Made by a program: the position numbers and the translations under genes. Source: Pseudomonas sp. (lineage in GTDB: Bacteria > Pseudomonadota > Gammaproteobacteria > Pseudomonadales > Pseudomonadaceae). From it: DNA of 43,556 nucleotides. The first letter of the stretch is position 1, and every line of letters begins with the position of its first letter. Where the stretch lies: NCBI GenBank assembly GCA_030656145.1, contig JAUSOF010000079.1:1-43556 (forward strand), given 5' to 3'. This document shows positions 23,371-35,568 of the stretch, piece after piece. The notes under the pieces are model-generated. The model saw nothing but the letters and a program-made list of their open reading frames with translations, made no database searches and was not told where the DNA came from.

Positions 23371-26081
23371 CAGTGTTGTGCTCCCGTCAGTTGTTTGAGC
23401 ATATGCATCGCGGCACCAAATACCGTCAGAAAGACCCCCACATCGAAGAGTAACGGGCTGCCCAGGGGCAGTCCGGCAGGGAACCACCAGAGGCCACTCA
23501 AAAATGCTTTGCCAGCGAGCAAACCGAGCACCCCGGCTCCGGCCGCACAGCCCAGACCCAGGCCGATCAGGCTGCTCGAGCTGATGGAATAACGCCTTGG
23601 GCTGTTACCGAACGTCAGCAGCAGCAGGGTCATGCCGCAGGCGGCGACCAGGCCGCCGATAAAGCCGCCGCCGGGCAGGTTGTGGCCGCGCCAGAGCAGC
23701 AGCAGGGCGATGACCAGCAGCACACTCGCCAGCGGGCGCATGCCTTGCTGGAGCAACAGCGAGGCGAACTCGGGTTCTCCTGCGGGTTTCTTGGCGCGGT
23801 TGTCGCTGGCCAGTAGGGTGGCCGCCGCCAGAGCCGACAAGGCCACCACCAGAATCTCGCCAAGGGTGTCGAAGGCACGGAAGTCCACCAGAATCACGTT
23901 CACCACGTTGCGGCCATGGCCGCCGCTCAGGCTGTTGTCTAGGTACCAGTCGGCGATGTTGCCCGGCAGTGGCAGGCTTACGGCGAGGATCAGTGCCCCG
24001 GCCACGCTGATACCGAAGAGGATTGCCACCGCAGCATGCAGCCGGCGTTTCCAGGGTCTGCGCGCGCCGCTGCCGGGTATGCTCGGCATGCGCCGGAACA
24101 CCAGGGCCAGGAAGATCACGCTGAGGGTTTCCACCATCAGCTGGGTCATGGCCACATCCGGGGCGTTGACCGCGACAAAGAACAGCGCCAGCCCCAGGCC
24201 GCAAGCGCCCAGTGCCGCCACTAGAGTCAGGCGACCGGGTAGCAGCGCCGCGGCAGCTGCGCCAGCCAGGGCCAGCAGGCAGCCGGCCACCCCGAGCGGG
24301 GAAATCGGTGAGAAGCGGGCGTCGCTCAATACCTGGCTGGCCGGCACCAGGCTGAACAGCAGCAGACCGCCGATGGTCACCCCCAGTAGCAGCAGATGCT
24401 GGCGCAGGGAGCCGTGCTGAAAACGTGCGGCAAGCATCCCGGCAAACAGGAAGATACGTTTGAGCAAGCGATCCCAGAGCAAATCGCCGCTGAAGTTCCA
24501 GGCGCTGTTGATCCGCTCGATCAGTGCCCGCAACGGGTCGCGCAACCAGTAGAAAAGGATGCCCAGGCCGATGGTCAGCAGGCTGGCCAGTAGCGCCGGG
24601 GTAATACCACCCCAAAGGTACAGGTTGACGTCAACCGTGCCGCGCGCCACGGCCTGCACGGCGGTATTCACCAGCCAGGTTTCCGGCCAGGCATTCCAGG
24701 CCCCGAGCAGGAAGCCGCCGATGGCCAGGAGCATGGGGCCGATCCACATGGCCAGGGACACCTCGTGAGGCGTTTTCGGGTAGTTGCCCTGGCGACCGAG
24801 AAAGGTGTGGATAAACACCAGACAGGCGGCGGCGAACAGCAGGGCATTGGTCAGGATCATCACCAGGGTCACCGCCCAGCCGATCGACCCCATTTCAATC
24901 AGGCCGGTGTACTTGAACTCCTTGGCAATGAAGCCGAAGAACGGCGGCAGGCCGGCGTTGGAAAAGGCTGCCAGAGCCACCGCCGCACCGGTCAGGGGCA
25001 TAAACTTGATCAAGCCGCCCAGGCGCGACAGTTCGCGGGTGCCGGTGGCATGGTCGATGGCCCCCACAGCCATAAATAGCGCGCCCTTGTACAGTGAATG
25101 GGCCACCAGGTAGAGGACGAAGGCCTGCAGGCCATAGCTGGTGTTAGTGCCGATCAGCATGGTCAGCTGGCCCAGTACGGTGACCGTGGTATAGGCCAGT
25201 AGGCGTTTCAGGTCGGTTTGGCGGAAGGCCAGGAAGGCTCCCAGTACTGCCGTGGCCGCGCCGAAGGTGATCAGTAGCGTGCCCCAGCCGACGGAGCCGC
25301 CGAGCACCGGATTGAGGCGCGCCAGCAGGTAGATGCCGGCTTTGACCATGGTTGCCGAGTGCAGGTAGGCGGACACCGGGGTCGGTGCATTCATCGCATT
25401 GGGCAGCCAGATATGAAACGGTACCTGGGCCGATTTGGTAAAGCAGCCAAGCAGCACCAGCAGAATGATCGCCGGTAGCAGGACGTGCTCTTCTACCTGG
25501 CTGGCATCGAGCTGGGAGAACTGCCAGGTCTCACTGACGCTGCCCAGCAGGATCAGCCCGGCGAGCAGGGCCAGGCCACCGCCACCGGTGATCAGCAGGG
25601 CCTGTAGCGCCGCGCGGCGCGATTCGCCCTTTTTGTGGTTAAAGCTGATCAGCAGGAAGGAGGTGATGCTGGTCAGCTCCCAGAACACAAACATGGCGAT
25701 AAAGTCATCGGCCAGCACCAGGCCGAGCATCGCCAGCATAAATAGCAACAGGTAGGCGTGAAAGCGCCCGAGCTGATGATGATCGGCCAGGTAGGCGCCG
25801 GCATAGAGCACGATCAGTGTGCCTATGCCGCTGATCAGCAGGGCGAACAGCAGTGACAGGCCATCCAGGCGCAGGCTCAGCTGAATGCCCAGGGCCGGTA
25901 CCCAGTCGAGCGTCTCGAACAAGGCTTCGCCGCCTGCCACCAGGGGGATCTGGCTGGCCAGCCAGGCAAAGGCCGTTAGTGGTGCGAGCATCAACAACCA
26001 GCCGGCCCGCTGTGGCAGTCGGTGCGTCAGCCAGGGTGCCAGCAGGGCAGCCAGCGCAATGATGGCCAACAGATAAAGCAC
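23370..26081 (-). CDS. mnhA: Mrp antiporter fused subunit A+B (operon 1)
   Basis: This 903-residue inner-membrane protein is the NuoL-like MrpA subunit fused to MrpB, as in the six-gene (group 2) Pha/Sha operons. I place the start at a GTG at 26081 because AGGAG stands six bases before it and the coding frame upstream is not protein-like. E135 in FVFWELTSITSFLLIS is the essential helix 5 Glu. [15 protein letters not shown] follows near 250. After the antiporter core come an MbhD-like part (DVAMTQLMVETLSVIFLAL), an MbhE-like part (VILVDFRAFDTLGEI) and the MrpB part ([14 protein letters not shown]). It is the first gene of the operon and probably imports H+ in exchange for Na+. Confidence 0.94.
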   Translation of the reverse strand: MLYLLAIIALAALLAPWLTHRLPQRAGWLLMLAPLTAFAWLASQIPLVAGGEALFETLDWVPALGIQLSLRLDGLSLLFALLISGIGTLIVLYAGAYLADHHQLGRFHAYLLLFMLAMLGLVLADDFIAMFVFWELTSITSFLLISFNHKKGESRRAALQALLITGGGGLALLAGLILLGSVSETWQFSQLDASQVEEHVLLPAIILLVLLGCFTKSAQVPFHIWLPNAMNAPTPVSAYLHSATMVKAGIYLLARLNPVLGGSVGWGTLLITFGAATAVLGAFLAFRQTDLKRLLAYTTVTVLGQLTMLIGTNTSYGLQAFVLYLVAHSLYKGALFMAVGAIDHATGTRELSRLGGLIKFMPLTGAAVALAAFSNAGLPPFFGFIAKEFKYTGLIEMGSIGWAVTLVMILTNALLFAAACLVFIHTFLGRQGNYPKTPHEVSLAMWIGPMLLAIGGFLLGAWNAWPETWLVNTAVQAVARGTVDVNLYLWGGITPALLASLLTIGLGILFYWLRDPLRALIERINSAWNFSGDLLWDRLLKRIFLFAGMLAARFQHGSLRQHLLLLGVTIGGLLLFSLVPASQVLSDARFSPISPLGVAGCLLALAGAAAAALLPGRLTLVAALGACGLGLALFFVAVNAPDVAMTQLMVETLSVIFLALVFRRMPSIPGSGARRPWKRRLHAAVAILFGISVAGALILAVSLPLPGNIADWYLDNSLSGGHGRNVVNVILVDFRAFDTLGEILVVALSALAAATLLASDNRAKKPAGEPEFASLLLQQGMRPLASVLLVIALLLLWRGHNLPGGGFIGGLVAACGMTLLLLTFGNSPRRYSISSSSLIGLGLGCAAGAGVLGLLAGKAFLSGLWWFPAGLPLGSPLLFDVGVFLTVFGAAMHMLKQLTGAQH

Positions 26082-26332
26082 GGCAGTCTCCTGTTGCAGT
26101 TTTGGGTGGCAGCCTGTGTGCAATACCCGTAATAGCGCGCCCGGCAAGTGCCGAGTGCGTGTGAAATTGAACCTTGCTAAAGATGATTCTTTTTCAGCAT
26201 AGAGAATTCCGCAGGTATATCGCTATTCCGTGAGGTTTCAGAACATTGCATGATTGGCTCGCGTTGCCGCTGGCATCTTGCGCGGCACTCGTTCAAGGTC
26301 GCGGTATTTCAAGGCTCAAGGAGCACAGGTTG
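26082..26332. promoter_or_regulatory. Divergent promoter region of Mrp operon 1 and the esterase gene
   Basis: This 251-base gap separates the divergent mnhA (minus) and esterase (plus) genes and should hold both promoters. The middle (about 26160-26250) is AT-richer than its surroundings, as expected for promoters. I could not fix clear -35/-10 pairs or an operator by eye. Confidence 0.45.
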
Positions 26333-27478
26333 ATGCAGGTTCAGGGTTATTTCGATCTCAGGTTCGAGGCGGTCAAGGAGGCTTTTACCGCGCTGTTCGA
26401 TAATCCGCAGGAGCGCGGCATGGCGCTGTGCGTGCAGGTCGGTGGCGAGACTGTGCTGGATATCTGGGCGGGGGTAGCCGATAAAGACGGCCTGCAGCCC
26501 TGGCACAGCGACACCATCCTCAACCTGTTTTCCTGTACCAAGACCTTTACCGCCGTGACCGCGCTGCAATTGGTCGGCGAGGGCAAGCTGGAACTCGATG
26601 CGCCGGTGGCACGTTACTGGCCGGAGTTCGCGGCGGCCGGCAAGGACAAAATCACCTTGCGCCATCTGCTCAGCCATCAGGCCGGTCTGCCTGCATTGCA
26701 TCAGATGCTGCCGGCCGAAGCATTGTATGACTGGTCGGCGATGACCACCGCGCTGGCGGCCGAGCAGCCCTGGTGGCAAGTCGGCGAGGGCCATGGTTAT
26801 GCGCCCATTACCTACGGCTGGCTGGTGGGTGAATTGCTGCGCCGAGTCGAAGGGCGTGGCCCGGGCGAGTCGATAGGCGCGCGCATTGCCAAGCCGCTGG
26901 GGCTGGACTTTCATGTCGGCCTGGATGATGCAGAGTTCGATCGAGTGGCGCATATCTCCCGTGGCAAGGGCAGCGTTGGCGATGCTGCCGCCCAGCGCCT
27001 GCTAACAGTCATGATGAGCGACGCTGAGGCCATGAGTACCCGAGCGTTCACTAATCCGCCATCAATCATGACCAGTACCAACAAGCCAGAGTGGCGTCGA
27101 ATGCAGCAACCGGCAGCCAACGGTCACGGCAATGCGCGTAGCCTGGCTGGTTTTTACAGTGCTTTACTCGATGGCAGCCTGCTGGAAAGTGAACTGCTCG
27201 ATGAACTGGCCCGTGAACACGCTGTCGGTAATGACAAGACCCTGCTGACGCGTACCCGCTTCGGCCTGGGTTGTATGCTTGACCAGCCCGCAGAGGCAAA
27301 CGCCACCTATGGCATGGGGCCACGAGCATTTGGGCATCCTGGTGCAGGTGGTTCCTGTGGCTTTGCCGATCCGGATCGGGACGTGGCTTTTGGCTTTGTG
27401 GTCAATAATCTTGGGCCGTTCGTCTTGATGGACCCGCGTGCACAGCAACTTGCGCGTGTTTTGGAAGATTGTTTGTAG
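26333..27478 (+). CDS. EstB-like serine esterase / beta-lactamase-fold hydrolase
   Basis: This 381-residue hydrolase has the class C beta-lactamase/penicillin-binding-protein fold. The nucleophile motif SxxK is SCTK (S67-K70). A Tyr motif, YAPITYG, lies at about 161-167, and HPGAGG near 337 replaces the usual KTG box, as in family VIII carboxylesterases. It most likely hydrolyses small esters; natural substrates are unknown. I start at the ATG at 26333 with AAGGAG nine bases before, giving the length I recall for the P. aeruginosa relative PA1047. No signal peptide is seen, so it is cytoplasmic. It is divergent from Mrp operon 1 and followed by an OmpA-type gene. Confidence 0.87.
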   Translation: MQVQGYFDLRFEAVKEAFTALFDNPQERGMALCVQVGGETVLDIWAGVADKDGLQPWHSDTILNLFSCTKTFTAVTALQLVGEGKLELDAPVARYWPEFAAAGKDKITLRHLLSHQAGLPALHQMLPAEALYDWSAMTTALAAEQPWWQVGEGHGYAPITYGWLVGELLRRVEGRGPGESIGARIAKPLGLDFHVGLDDAEFDRVAHISRGKGSVGDAAAQRLLTVMMSDAEAMSTRAFTNPPSIMTSTNKPEWRRMQQPAANGHGNARSLAGFYSALLDGSLLESELLDELAREHAVGNDKTLLTRTRFGLGCMLDQPAEANATYGMGPRAFGHPGAGGSCGFADPDRDVAFGFVVNNLGPFVLMDPRAQQLARVLEDCL

Positions 27479-27573
27479 GAAGCTCGGCTAAACTTGCTTC
27501 AGTAAAGGCAGTTTTTAAATGCTCATATCGGCAGTTGCCGATTTCTTTCGATTATTTCGTATGTGGATGACCC

Positions 27574-28236
27574 ATGCTCGCCAACAAATCTATCGCCTTC
27601 GTCCTGTGTCTATTCCTTGCCGGTTGCGCAGCCCCGGAGAAGAGCAAGAAGCCGCTAGCGGTTGCCATGCCAGATCCGAAAGTTACTCAGGCCTGGCTCG
27701 ACGATTACGAGCCGCGCCTGCGTGAGGCGATCAAGGACAGTCACTTCGAATTGGAACGGCGCGATAATTTGCTGGTGGTAACGGCGCCGGTGCAAGGTAC
27801 CTTCAACCCCGACCGTCCATTCATGCTACTGCCGGTGACCCTTGGGCCAATCAGCCGGGTTGCCAAGTTACTGGAAAATGACCATGGCGTTGCCGTGCTG
27901 GTAATCGGACATGCCGACACCAGTGGCGCCGCTGCGGCCAACCGCGAGCTAAGTCATGAGCGGGCGCGCGCTTTTACTGCAATCTTTCGGTTGAGCGGAT
28001 TGAAGCAGAATCGCCTGATGGTTAAAGGTATGGGATCCGACATGCCGCGTGCCGCCAATGACAGCGTCGAAGGGCGCGCGCTCAATCGGCGGGTGGAGAT
28101 CCTCCTGACTTCGTACGACACCATGCAGGCACTGGTTGCCAAATACAGCCAGCCCGCGCCGGCTGCCGCTGCACCGACGTTGGTCGCCGTCACTGGCAAA
28201 CAGCAAGGCACTACCGATCCGGTGGCAGGCAAGTAG
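27574..28236 (+). CDS. OmpA-family lipoprotein (third in the window)
   Basis: This 220-residue predicted outer-membrane lipoprotein has a lipobox LAGC with C18 after a short hydrophobic signal. The C-terminal half (about 75-190) is an OmpA/MotB peptidoglycan-binding domain with LVIGHADTSGAAAANRELSHERARA and RALNRRVEIL; the GHADTSG Asp and SHERA Arg are the usual peptidoglycan ligands. A Pro/Ala-rich tail of about 30 residues follows. It differs clearly from the tandem OmpA pair at 14853-16318. It lies between the esterase and pdxH genes, as I recall for P. aeruginosa PA1048. Confidence 0.9.
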   Translation: MLANKSIAFVLCLFLAGCAAPEKSKKPLAVAMPDPKVTQAWLDDYEPRLREAIKDSHFELERRDNLLVVTAPVQGTFNPDRPFMLLPVTLGPISRVAKLLENDHGVAVLVIGHADTSGAAAANRELSHERARAFTAIFRLSGLKQNRLMVKGMGSDMPRAANDSVEGRALNRRVEILLTSYDTMQALVAKYSQPAPAAAAPTLVAVTGKQQGTTDPVAGK

Positions 28237-28310
28237 ATCCTTGCCTTGGATCAAGCCAACTGAGTTGTGTCCGGGTAAGCTAGGCAGCCTCCGTTCTCGA
28301 GGGCTTTGCA

Positions 28311-28958
28311 ATGACCCAGATCCTGGCTGATATGCGCCGCGACTACATCCGTGATGGCCTGAGCGAGGCGCTAGCGCCTGCCGAGCCATACAGCTTGTTC
28401 AGGCAATGGTTTGCTGATGCGGTAAAGACCGAGCAGCCTCCTGTTGAGCCCAATGCAATGACCCTTGCTACTGTGGATGCAGAAGGCCGCCCGCACTGCA
28501 GGGTGCTGTTGCTGAAGGGGTTGGACGAGCGCGGTTTTACTTTCTTCAGCAACTACGATAGCGCCAAGGGTGAGCAATTGGCTGCCAGGCCTTTTGCTGC
28601 CATGACCTTTTTCTGGCCAAGTCTGGAGCGCCAGGTGCGCATCGAGGGCCGGGTAGAGCGTGTCACTGCCGCAGAATCCGATGCCTATTTTCAGGTGCGT
28701 CCGCTGGGCAGCCGTCTGGGCGCCTGGGCTTCACCACAAAGCCAGGTGATCAAGGATCGTGAGGCGCTTGAAACGCTGCTGGCGCACGTAGAAGAGCGTT
28801 TTCTCGACCAGGCGCCGCATTGTCCGCCGCATTGGGGTGGGTATCGTCTACTAGCCGAGCGTGTCGAGTTCTGGCAGGGTCGCGCCAGTCGTCTGCATGA
28901 CCGCCTCAACTACCGTCTGCACGATGATGCCTGGAGCCGTGAACGCCTGGCTCCCTGA
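28311..28958 (+). CDS. pdxH: Pyridoxine/pyridoxamine 5'-phosphate oxidase
   Basis: This cytoplasmic FMN enzyme oxidises pyridoxine or pyridoxamine phosphate to pyridoxal phosphate, the last step of vitamin B6 synthesis and salvage. The 215-residue length is standard. Family hallmarks are [19 protein letters not shown] (about 64-82; FMN and substrate binding), [29 protein letters not shown] and the C-terminal [11 protein letters not shown] (about 192-202). A strong terminator follows. The nearby PLP-dependent enzyme at 37216 is not in the same operon. Confidence 0.97.
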   Translation: MTQILADMRRDYIRDGLSEALAPAEPYSLFRQWFADAVKTEQPPVEPNAMTLATVDAEGRPHCRVLLLKGLDERGFTFFSNYDSAKGEQLAARPFAAMTFFWPSLERQVRIEGRVERVTAAESDAYFQVRPLGSRLGAWASPQSQVIKDREALETLLAHVEERFLDQAPHCPPHWGGYRLLAERVEFWQGRASRLHDRLNYRLHDDAWSRERLAP

Positions 28959-28982
28959 CGGTGCAATGGGTGATTGGTTTCA

Positions 28983-29014
28983 AGTGAGGCGCCTGCGGGC
29001 GCCTCACTGCTTTT
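28983..29014 (+). terminator. Intrinsic terminator after pdxH
   Basis: AGTGAGGCGCC (28983-28993) pairs perfectly with GGCGCCTCACT (28998-29008) around a four-base loop, followed by GC and four Ts. It should end the pdxH transcript. Confidence 0.85.
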
Positions 29015-29082
29015 CAGCGGGTGAAGGCGTGCGGCTTCATGCGTGCTGGATTGCCGCGGTCTTCTTGGCGTGTTTCGGACGA

Positions 29083-29319
29083 TCAGCTGGCTTGGTAATC
29101 GGCAGCCGCCCGTTCTAGCCAGCCATGCAGTTCGCGACGTTTGACCTTGCTGGCCTTGGCTTCGGCCAGGCGTTGCAGCATAAAAGCCTTCTTCGCGGCA
29201 TCCGTGCCGGCGAGCGACAACGCCAGGTCGCGGTCGGCCCAGCGCTTGATGCGCACAAAAAGCCACCAGTGGAAGTAGAGTCCAGCACAGGTCAGGCTTG
29301 CGATGATGAAGTAGTCCAT
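29083..29319 (-). CDS. Small membrane-anchored protein of unknown function
   Basis: This 78-residue protein has one N-terminal membrane helix (about 3-25, YFIIASLTCAGLYFHWWLFV) and then a basic, helical, cytoplasmic-looking tail rich in Lys, Arg, Ala and Leu. I choose the ATG at 29319, which follows GGAGGA by eight bases, rather than one seven codons earlier that would lie within that ribosome-binding site. I do not recognise a family, but a short protein of similar size occurs here in P. aeruginosa as I recall. It is the only minus-strand gene between pdxH and Mrp operon 2. Confidence 0.75.
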   Translation of the reverse strand: MDYFIIASLTCAGLYFHWWLFVRIKRWADRDLALSLAGTDAAKKAFMLQRLAEAKASKVKRRELHGWLERAAADYQAS

Positions 29320-29469
29320 GGGTGTTTCCTCCTCCTGCAAAGGCTAACCGATAGCCTAACCTGACTGAAGTAGGCACGTTGTCGCGTGTGGGGGTTTTTC
29401 CGGGTACGGGATGACAGTTGCGTGGTTTGCCGGTCTAATGGGCAATATATTGGAAACGGAGGGGTTCTC

Positions 29470-29934
29470 ATGCGTAAGCCATTTGCGTTGGTTACATTTT
29501 TTGCGGCATTAGCTCTGACTTTGGGTGGTTGTGCGTCCAGTCTGACGGGTGATACCTATTCGCGCGCCGAGGCCCGCACCGTACAAACCGTGCGCATGGG
29601 CACTATCGAAGCCCTGCGTCCGGTACAAATTGAAGGCACCAAGACGCCGATCGGCGCGGGGGCTGGTGCGGTAGTTGGCGGTGTGGCGGGCAGCGGGGTT
29701 GGTGGTGGTCGAGGCAGTGCTGTCGCGGCGGTGATTGGTGCGGTGGCGGGTGGCTTGATCGGTGCTGCGACCGAAGAGGGCTTCACTCGCACCCAGGGTG
29801 TTGAAATCACCGTCCGTGAGGATGACGGCACCATGCGCGCCTATGTTCAGGCTGTAGAAGAAAATCAAGTCTTCCGGGTTGGCCAGCGTGTACGAATCAT
29901 GACTGTCAACGGCACCAGCCGCGTCGCCCCGTAA
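29470..29934 (+). CDS. Glycine-zipper (SlyB/Pcp-like) outer-membrane lipoprotein
   Basis: This 154-residue lipoprotein has a lipobox LGGC (C21). Residues 62-100 are a glycine-zipper 2TM segment (GAGAGAVVGGVAGSGVGGG, then VIGAVAGGLIGAA), typical of the SlyB/PcpA group of outer-membrane lipoproteins. The C-terminal part (about 108-150) is a small beta-like domain (VEITVREDDGTMRAYVQ... FRVGQRVRIMTV). E. coli SlyB is part of envelope-stress responses, but the role here is unknown. The ATG at 29470 follows GGAGG. A perfect terminator ends the gene. Confidence 0.9.
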   Translation: MRKPFALVTFFAALALTLGGCASSLTGDTYSRAEARTVQTVRMGTIEALRPVQIEGTKTPIGAGAGAVVGGVAGSGVGGGRGSAVAAVIGAVAGGLIGAATEEGFTRTQGVEITVREDDGTMRAYVQAVEENQVFRVGQRVRIMTVNGTSRVAP

Positions 29935-29945
29935 TCTGTGTCCAG

Positions 29946-29976
29946 GCCGGATCAGCATTAGCTGATCCGGCTTTTT
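29946..29976 (+). terminator. Intrinsic terminator after the glycine-zipper gene
   Basis: GCCGGATCAGC (29946-29956) pairs perfectly with GCTGATCCGGC (29961-29971) around the loop ATTA, and five Ts follow. This is a textbook Rho-independent terminator. Confidence 0.95.
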
Positions 29977-30435
29977 CGTGTGTGTCATTCAGTGATTACT
30001 TTCTGTCGTCTGCAACCGCTGGCCGGCTGTGAAGCTGCTGTCTTATGTCCGTTCACGTAGTGTTGTGCGCACGCTTTATCAACGGCCATTCAAAGACTGA
30101 CAATCCTTGTGGCCTGCGATTTTGGTAATACTTCTATTCATGACGCCGTATCGATAGATAGGGATAATCGCTGAATAATCGTGTGCCGACAAAGACTTAG
30201 CTGGTTCTAGTAGGCGAAGATGGGTGGCTGTAGAGCAATTTAGGGCAAGCGTAATACCAGCTGTCCTGTATTGATTGCGGGTTTGCTCGCCACACAGCAG
30301 GTGTAGGCCTGCCAATCCAAGAAGGTATGCCAGGCGCATGACGGAGAATCGTCGGTATGCGTCTGGCCTAGCAGTTTTGACGCTAAGCGTTGGTCATGAC
30401 CTGGCCAGCGGACTTGCAAAAAAGGGGTTTTGTGT
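29977..30435 (+). promoter_or_regulatory. Long leader/promoter region of Mrp operon 2
   Basis: About 460 bases separate the glycine-zipper terminator from the mnhA start of the plus-strand operon, unusually long for this window. I see no gene in it. It holds an imperfect inverted repeat, CCAGGCGCAT (30330-30339) with ATGCGTCTGG (30357-30366, one G-T pair), about 70 bases before the ATG. GGTATGC also occurs twice near it (30324-30330 and 30354-30360). It could be an operator or leader hairpin for pH or Na+ control; that is inference. Promoter boxes are not clear by eye. Confidence 0.45.
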
Positions 30436-33227
<2,792 letters not shown>

Positions 33228-33228
<1 letters not shown>

Positions 33229-33557
33229 TGGAAGCTTTATTTGCCGTAACCCTGGGCATTCTCACCGCCAGCGGCGTTTACCTGCTGCTGCGCGCGCGCA
33301 CCTTCCCGGTGGTGATGGGGCTGATCCTGTTGTCCTATGCGGTCAATCTGTTCCTGTTCGCCATGGGTCGCCTGCAGACCGGCATGCCGGCGGTGATCGG
33401 CCGTAGCGCCGAATATGCCGACCCCTTGCCCCAGGCCCTGGTGCTCACGGCCATTGTGATCGGCTTCGCCATGACCGCGTTCATCCTGGTGCTGTCGCTG
33501 CGCGGGTTGGGTGAGCTGAAGACCGATCATGTCGATGGCGAGGAGCCGAAAGCATGA
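33228..33557 (+). CDS. mnhC: Mrp antiporter subunit C (operon 2)
   Basis: This 109-residue NuoK-like subunit has three helices, with ADPLPQALVLTAIVIGFAMT in the last one. The ATG overlaps the mnhA stop by one base (TGATG), the same junction as in operon 1, and GGAGG lies seven bases before it. It has only a short polar tail (ELKTDHVDGEEPKA), unlike the long tail of the operon 1 copy. The last four bases overlap mnhD. Confidence 0.95.
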
Positions 33558-35059
33558 ATCACGCCTTAATTCTGCCCGTGCTGTTGCCGATGGTTGTCGG
33601 CAGTCTGCTGTTGTTTGCCGCACGCCTGCCCCTGGCCCAACAGCGCCTGCTGTCAGTGCTGTCGACCGTGGCGTTGCTGCTGGTCAGCTTGTGGCTACTG
33701 CGCCTGGCCGATGGTGGGCAATTGCACAGCTATGCCCTGGGCAACTGGCAGGCTCCGTTCGGTATCATTCTGCTGCTCGATCGCCTCAGCGCCCTGATGC
33801 TGATGGTCACGGCGGTGCTGGCGCTGTTTGCGGTGCTCTATGCAGTGCGCGGCGACGATAACCGTGGCAGCAACTTCCACGCCTTGTTCCAGTTCCAGTT
33901 GATGGGCATCAACGGGGCCTTTCTCACCGGCGACCTGTTTAACCTGTTCGTGTTCTTCGAGATCCTGCTGATCGCGTCTTACGCGTTGCTGTTGCATGGC
34001 GGCGGGGGCGAGCGGGTGCGCGCCGGGATTCACTACGTGGTGCTCAACCTGCTCGGTTCCTCGTTGTTCCTGATCGCCGTGGGCATGATGTACGGCATCG
34101 CCGGCACCCTGAACATGGCCGATCTGGCGGTCAAGGTGGCAGCGGCTTCGGATGATGACGCGGCGCTGCTGGGCGCGGCCGGACTGCTGTTGCTGGTGGT
34201 GTTCGGCCTCAAGGCGGCGTTCCTGCCGATGTACTTCTGGCTGCCGCGGGCCTATGCCGCCGCCAGCGCGCCGGTGGCGGCACTGTTCGCGATCATGACC
34301 AAGGTCGGCCTGTACTCGATCATGCGCGTGTATATCCTGATCTACGGCGAGCAGGCTGGCAGCATCGCCAACCTGGCATCCGACTGGCTATGGCCGCTGG
34401 CCTTGCTGACTGTGGTCTGCGGCGTGCTTGGCGCGCTGGCGGCGGTTACCCTGCAGGGGCTGCTGGCCTATCTGGTGGTGGTCTCGGTGGGCACGCTGCT
34501 GGCGGGTATTGCCATAGGCACCCCCGAAGCCTTGAGCGCGGCGCTGTTCTACCTGGTGCACAGCACCTGGATCACCGGCGCGCTGTTTCTGATCGCCGAC
34601 CTGATTGCCCGCCAGCGCGGCGACAAAGGCGGCAAGCTGGTACAGGGCCCGGCCTTGCTGCAGCCGCTGATGCTTAGCGCGCTGTTCTTTATTGGTGCCA
34701 TTGCCATCGCCGGCCTGCCGCCGTTCTCCGGTTTCCTCGGCAAGCTGCTGCTGTTGCGCGCGGTGGAGCCGGGGCTGCAGGCGTTGCTGTTATGGCCGGT
34801 ACTGCTGCTTGGCGGCCTGCTGACCCTGGTGGCCCTGAGTCGGGCTGGTAGTACGGTGCTGTGGCGTACCGGGCGGGATGTGCTGGGCTGTGCCGAGCGT
34901 GATATCGGTCGCACCTCGGCCGCCGTCGGTTTACTGCTGGTGGTCGTGCTGCTGCTGCCCTTTGCCGCGCCGCTGCTGAGCTATATCGACGCCACGGCCG
35001 CACAGTTGCTCGACCTTGGCCCCTATATGCAGCTGGTACCCGCGGGAGCGCCATCATGA
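33554..35059 (+). CDS. mnhD: Mrp antiporter subunit D (operon 2)
   Basis: This 501-residue NuoM/N-like subunit has about 14 helices. The essential Glu lies in LFVFFEILLIASYALLLHGG (about 134-153). FGLKAAFLPMYFWLPRAYAA (about 217-236) carries the conserved Lys, and FAIMTKVGLYSIMRVY follows near 245. The start overlaps mnhC and the end overlaps mnhE by four bases each (ATGA), so translation is coupled through the operon. Confidence 0.95.
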   Translation: MNHALILPVLLPMVVGSLLLFAARLPLAQQRLLSVLSTVALLLVSLWLLRLADGGQLHSYALGNWQAPFGIILLLDRLSALMLMVTAVLALFAVLYAVRGDDNRGSNFHALFQFQLMGINGAFLTGDLFNLFVFFEILLIASYALLLHGGGGERVRAGIHYVVLNLLGSSLFLIAVGMMYGIAGTLNMADLAVKVAAASDDDAALLGAAGLLLLVVFGLKAAFLPMYFWLPRAYAAASAPVAALFAIMTKVGLYSIMRVYILIYGEQAGSIANLASDWLWPLALLTVVCGVLGALAAVTLQGLLAYLVVVSVGTLLAGIAIGTPEALSAALFYLVHSTWITGALFLIADLIARQRGDKGGKLVQGPALLQPLMLSALFFIGAIAIAGLPPFSGFLGKLLLLRAVEPGLQALLLWPVLLLGGLLTLVALSRAGSTVLWRTGRDVLGCAERDIGRTSAAVGLLLVVVLLLPFAAPLLSYIDATAAQLLDLGPYMQLVPAGAPS

Positions 35060-35568
35060 TCACGGTATTTGCCAATCGCTGGTTGCCGCAGCCGCTGCTC
35101 AGCCTGTTTCTGATGTTTATCTGGTTGCTGCTGATGAACGACCTCAGTCTCGGTCACTGGCTGCTCGGTGCACTGCTCGGCTGGGCGATCCCGCAGCTGA
35201 CCCAGGTGTTCTGGGTGCGGCCGCCGCGGTTGTACAAGCCAGTCAAGCTGTGCCTGTTCTTCCTGCGCATTCTCGGCGATATCATCTTCGCCAATTTGCA
35301 GGTGGCCAAACTGATCATCGGCTCCAGCGCCAAGCTGCGTCCGGCCTTCGTCGAGGTGCCGCTGGAACTGGAAGACGACTTGGCGCTGACCATGTTGGCC
35401 AGCATCGTTTCCCTGACCCCCGGCACCGTCTCTGCCGATCTCAGCGACGACCGCAAGACCCTGCTGGTGCATGGCCTGGATGTAGCCGATGAAGATGAGC
35501 TTATCGCGCAGATCAAACAGCGCTACGAGGCCCCATTGAAGGAGGTGTTCACATGCTCTACTACGTGA
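35056..35568 (+). CDS. mnhE: Mrp antiporter subunit E (operon 2)
   Basis: This 170-residue E subunit has N-terminal helices (LLSLFLMFIWLLLMNDLSLG region, then LLGALLGWAIP), and then the soluble part with SIVSLTPGTVSADLSDD (about 115-131), the conserved LTPGT element. The C-terminal helix ends EAPLKEVFTCSTT. It overlaps mnhF by 16 bases, the largest overlap of the operon. Confidence 0.94.
   Translation: MITVFANRWLPQPLLSLFLMFIWLLLMNDLSLGHWLLGALLGWAIPQLTQVFWVRPPRLYKPVKLCLFFLRILGDIIFANLQVAKLIIGSSAKLRPAFVEVPLELEDDLALTMLASIVSLTPGTVSADLSDDRKTLLVHGLDVADEDELIAQIKQRYEAPLKEVFTCSTT

Noticed and set aside
23371..23487. 39-codon extension of MnhC
   Set aside because: It lies wholly inside mnhA in another frame. 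The TGATG junction at 23370 mirrors that of operon 2.
26246..26332. Upstream extension of the esterase by 29 codons
   Set aside because: The leader is not protein-like and lacks a ribosome-binding site, while AAGGAG stands nine bases before the ATG at 26333.
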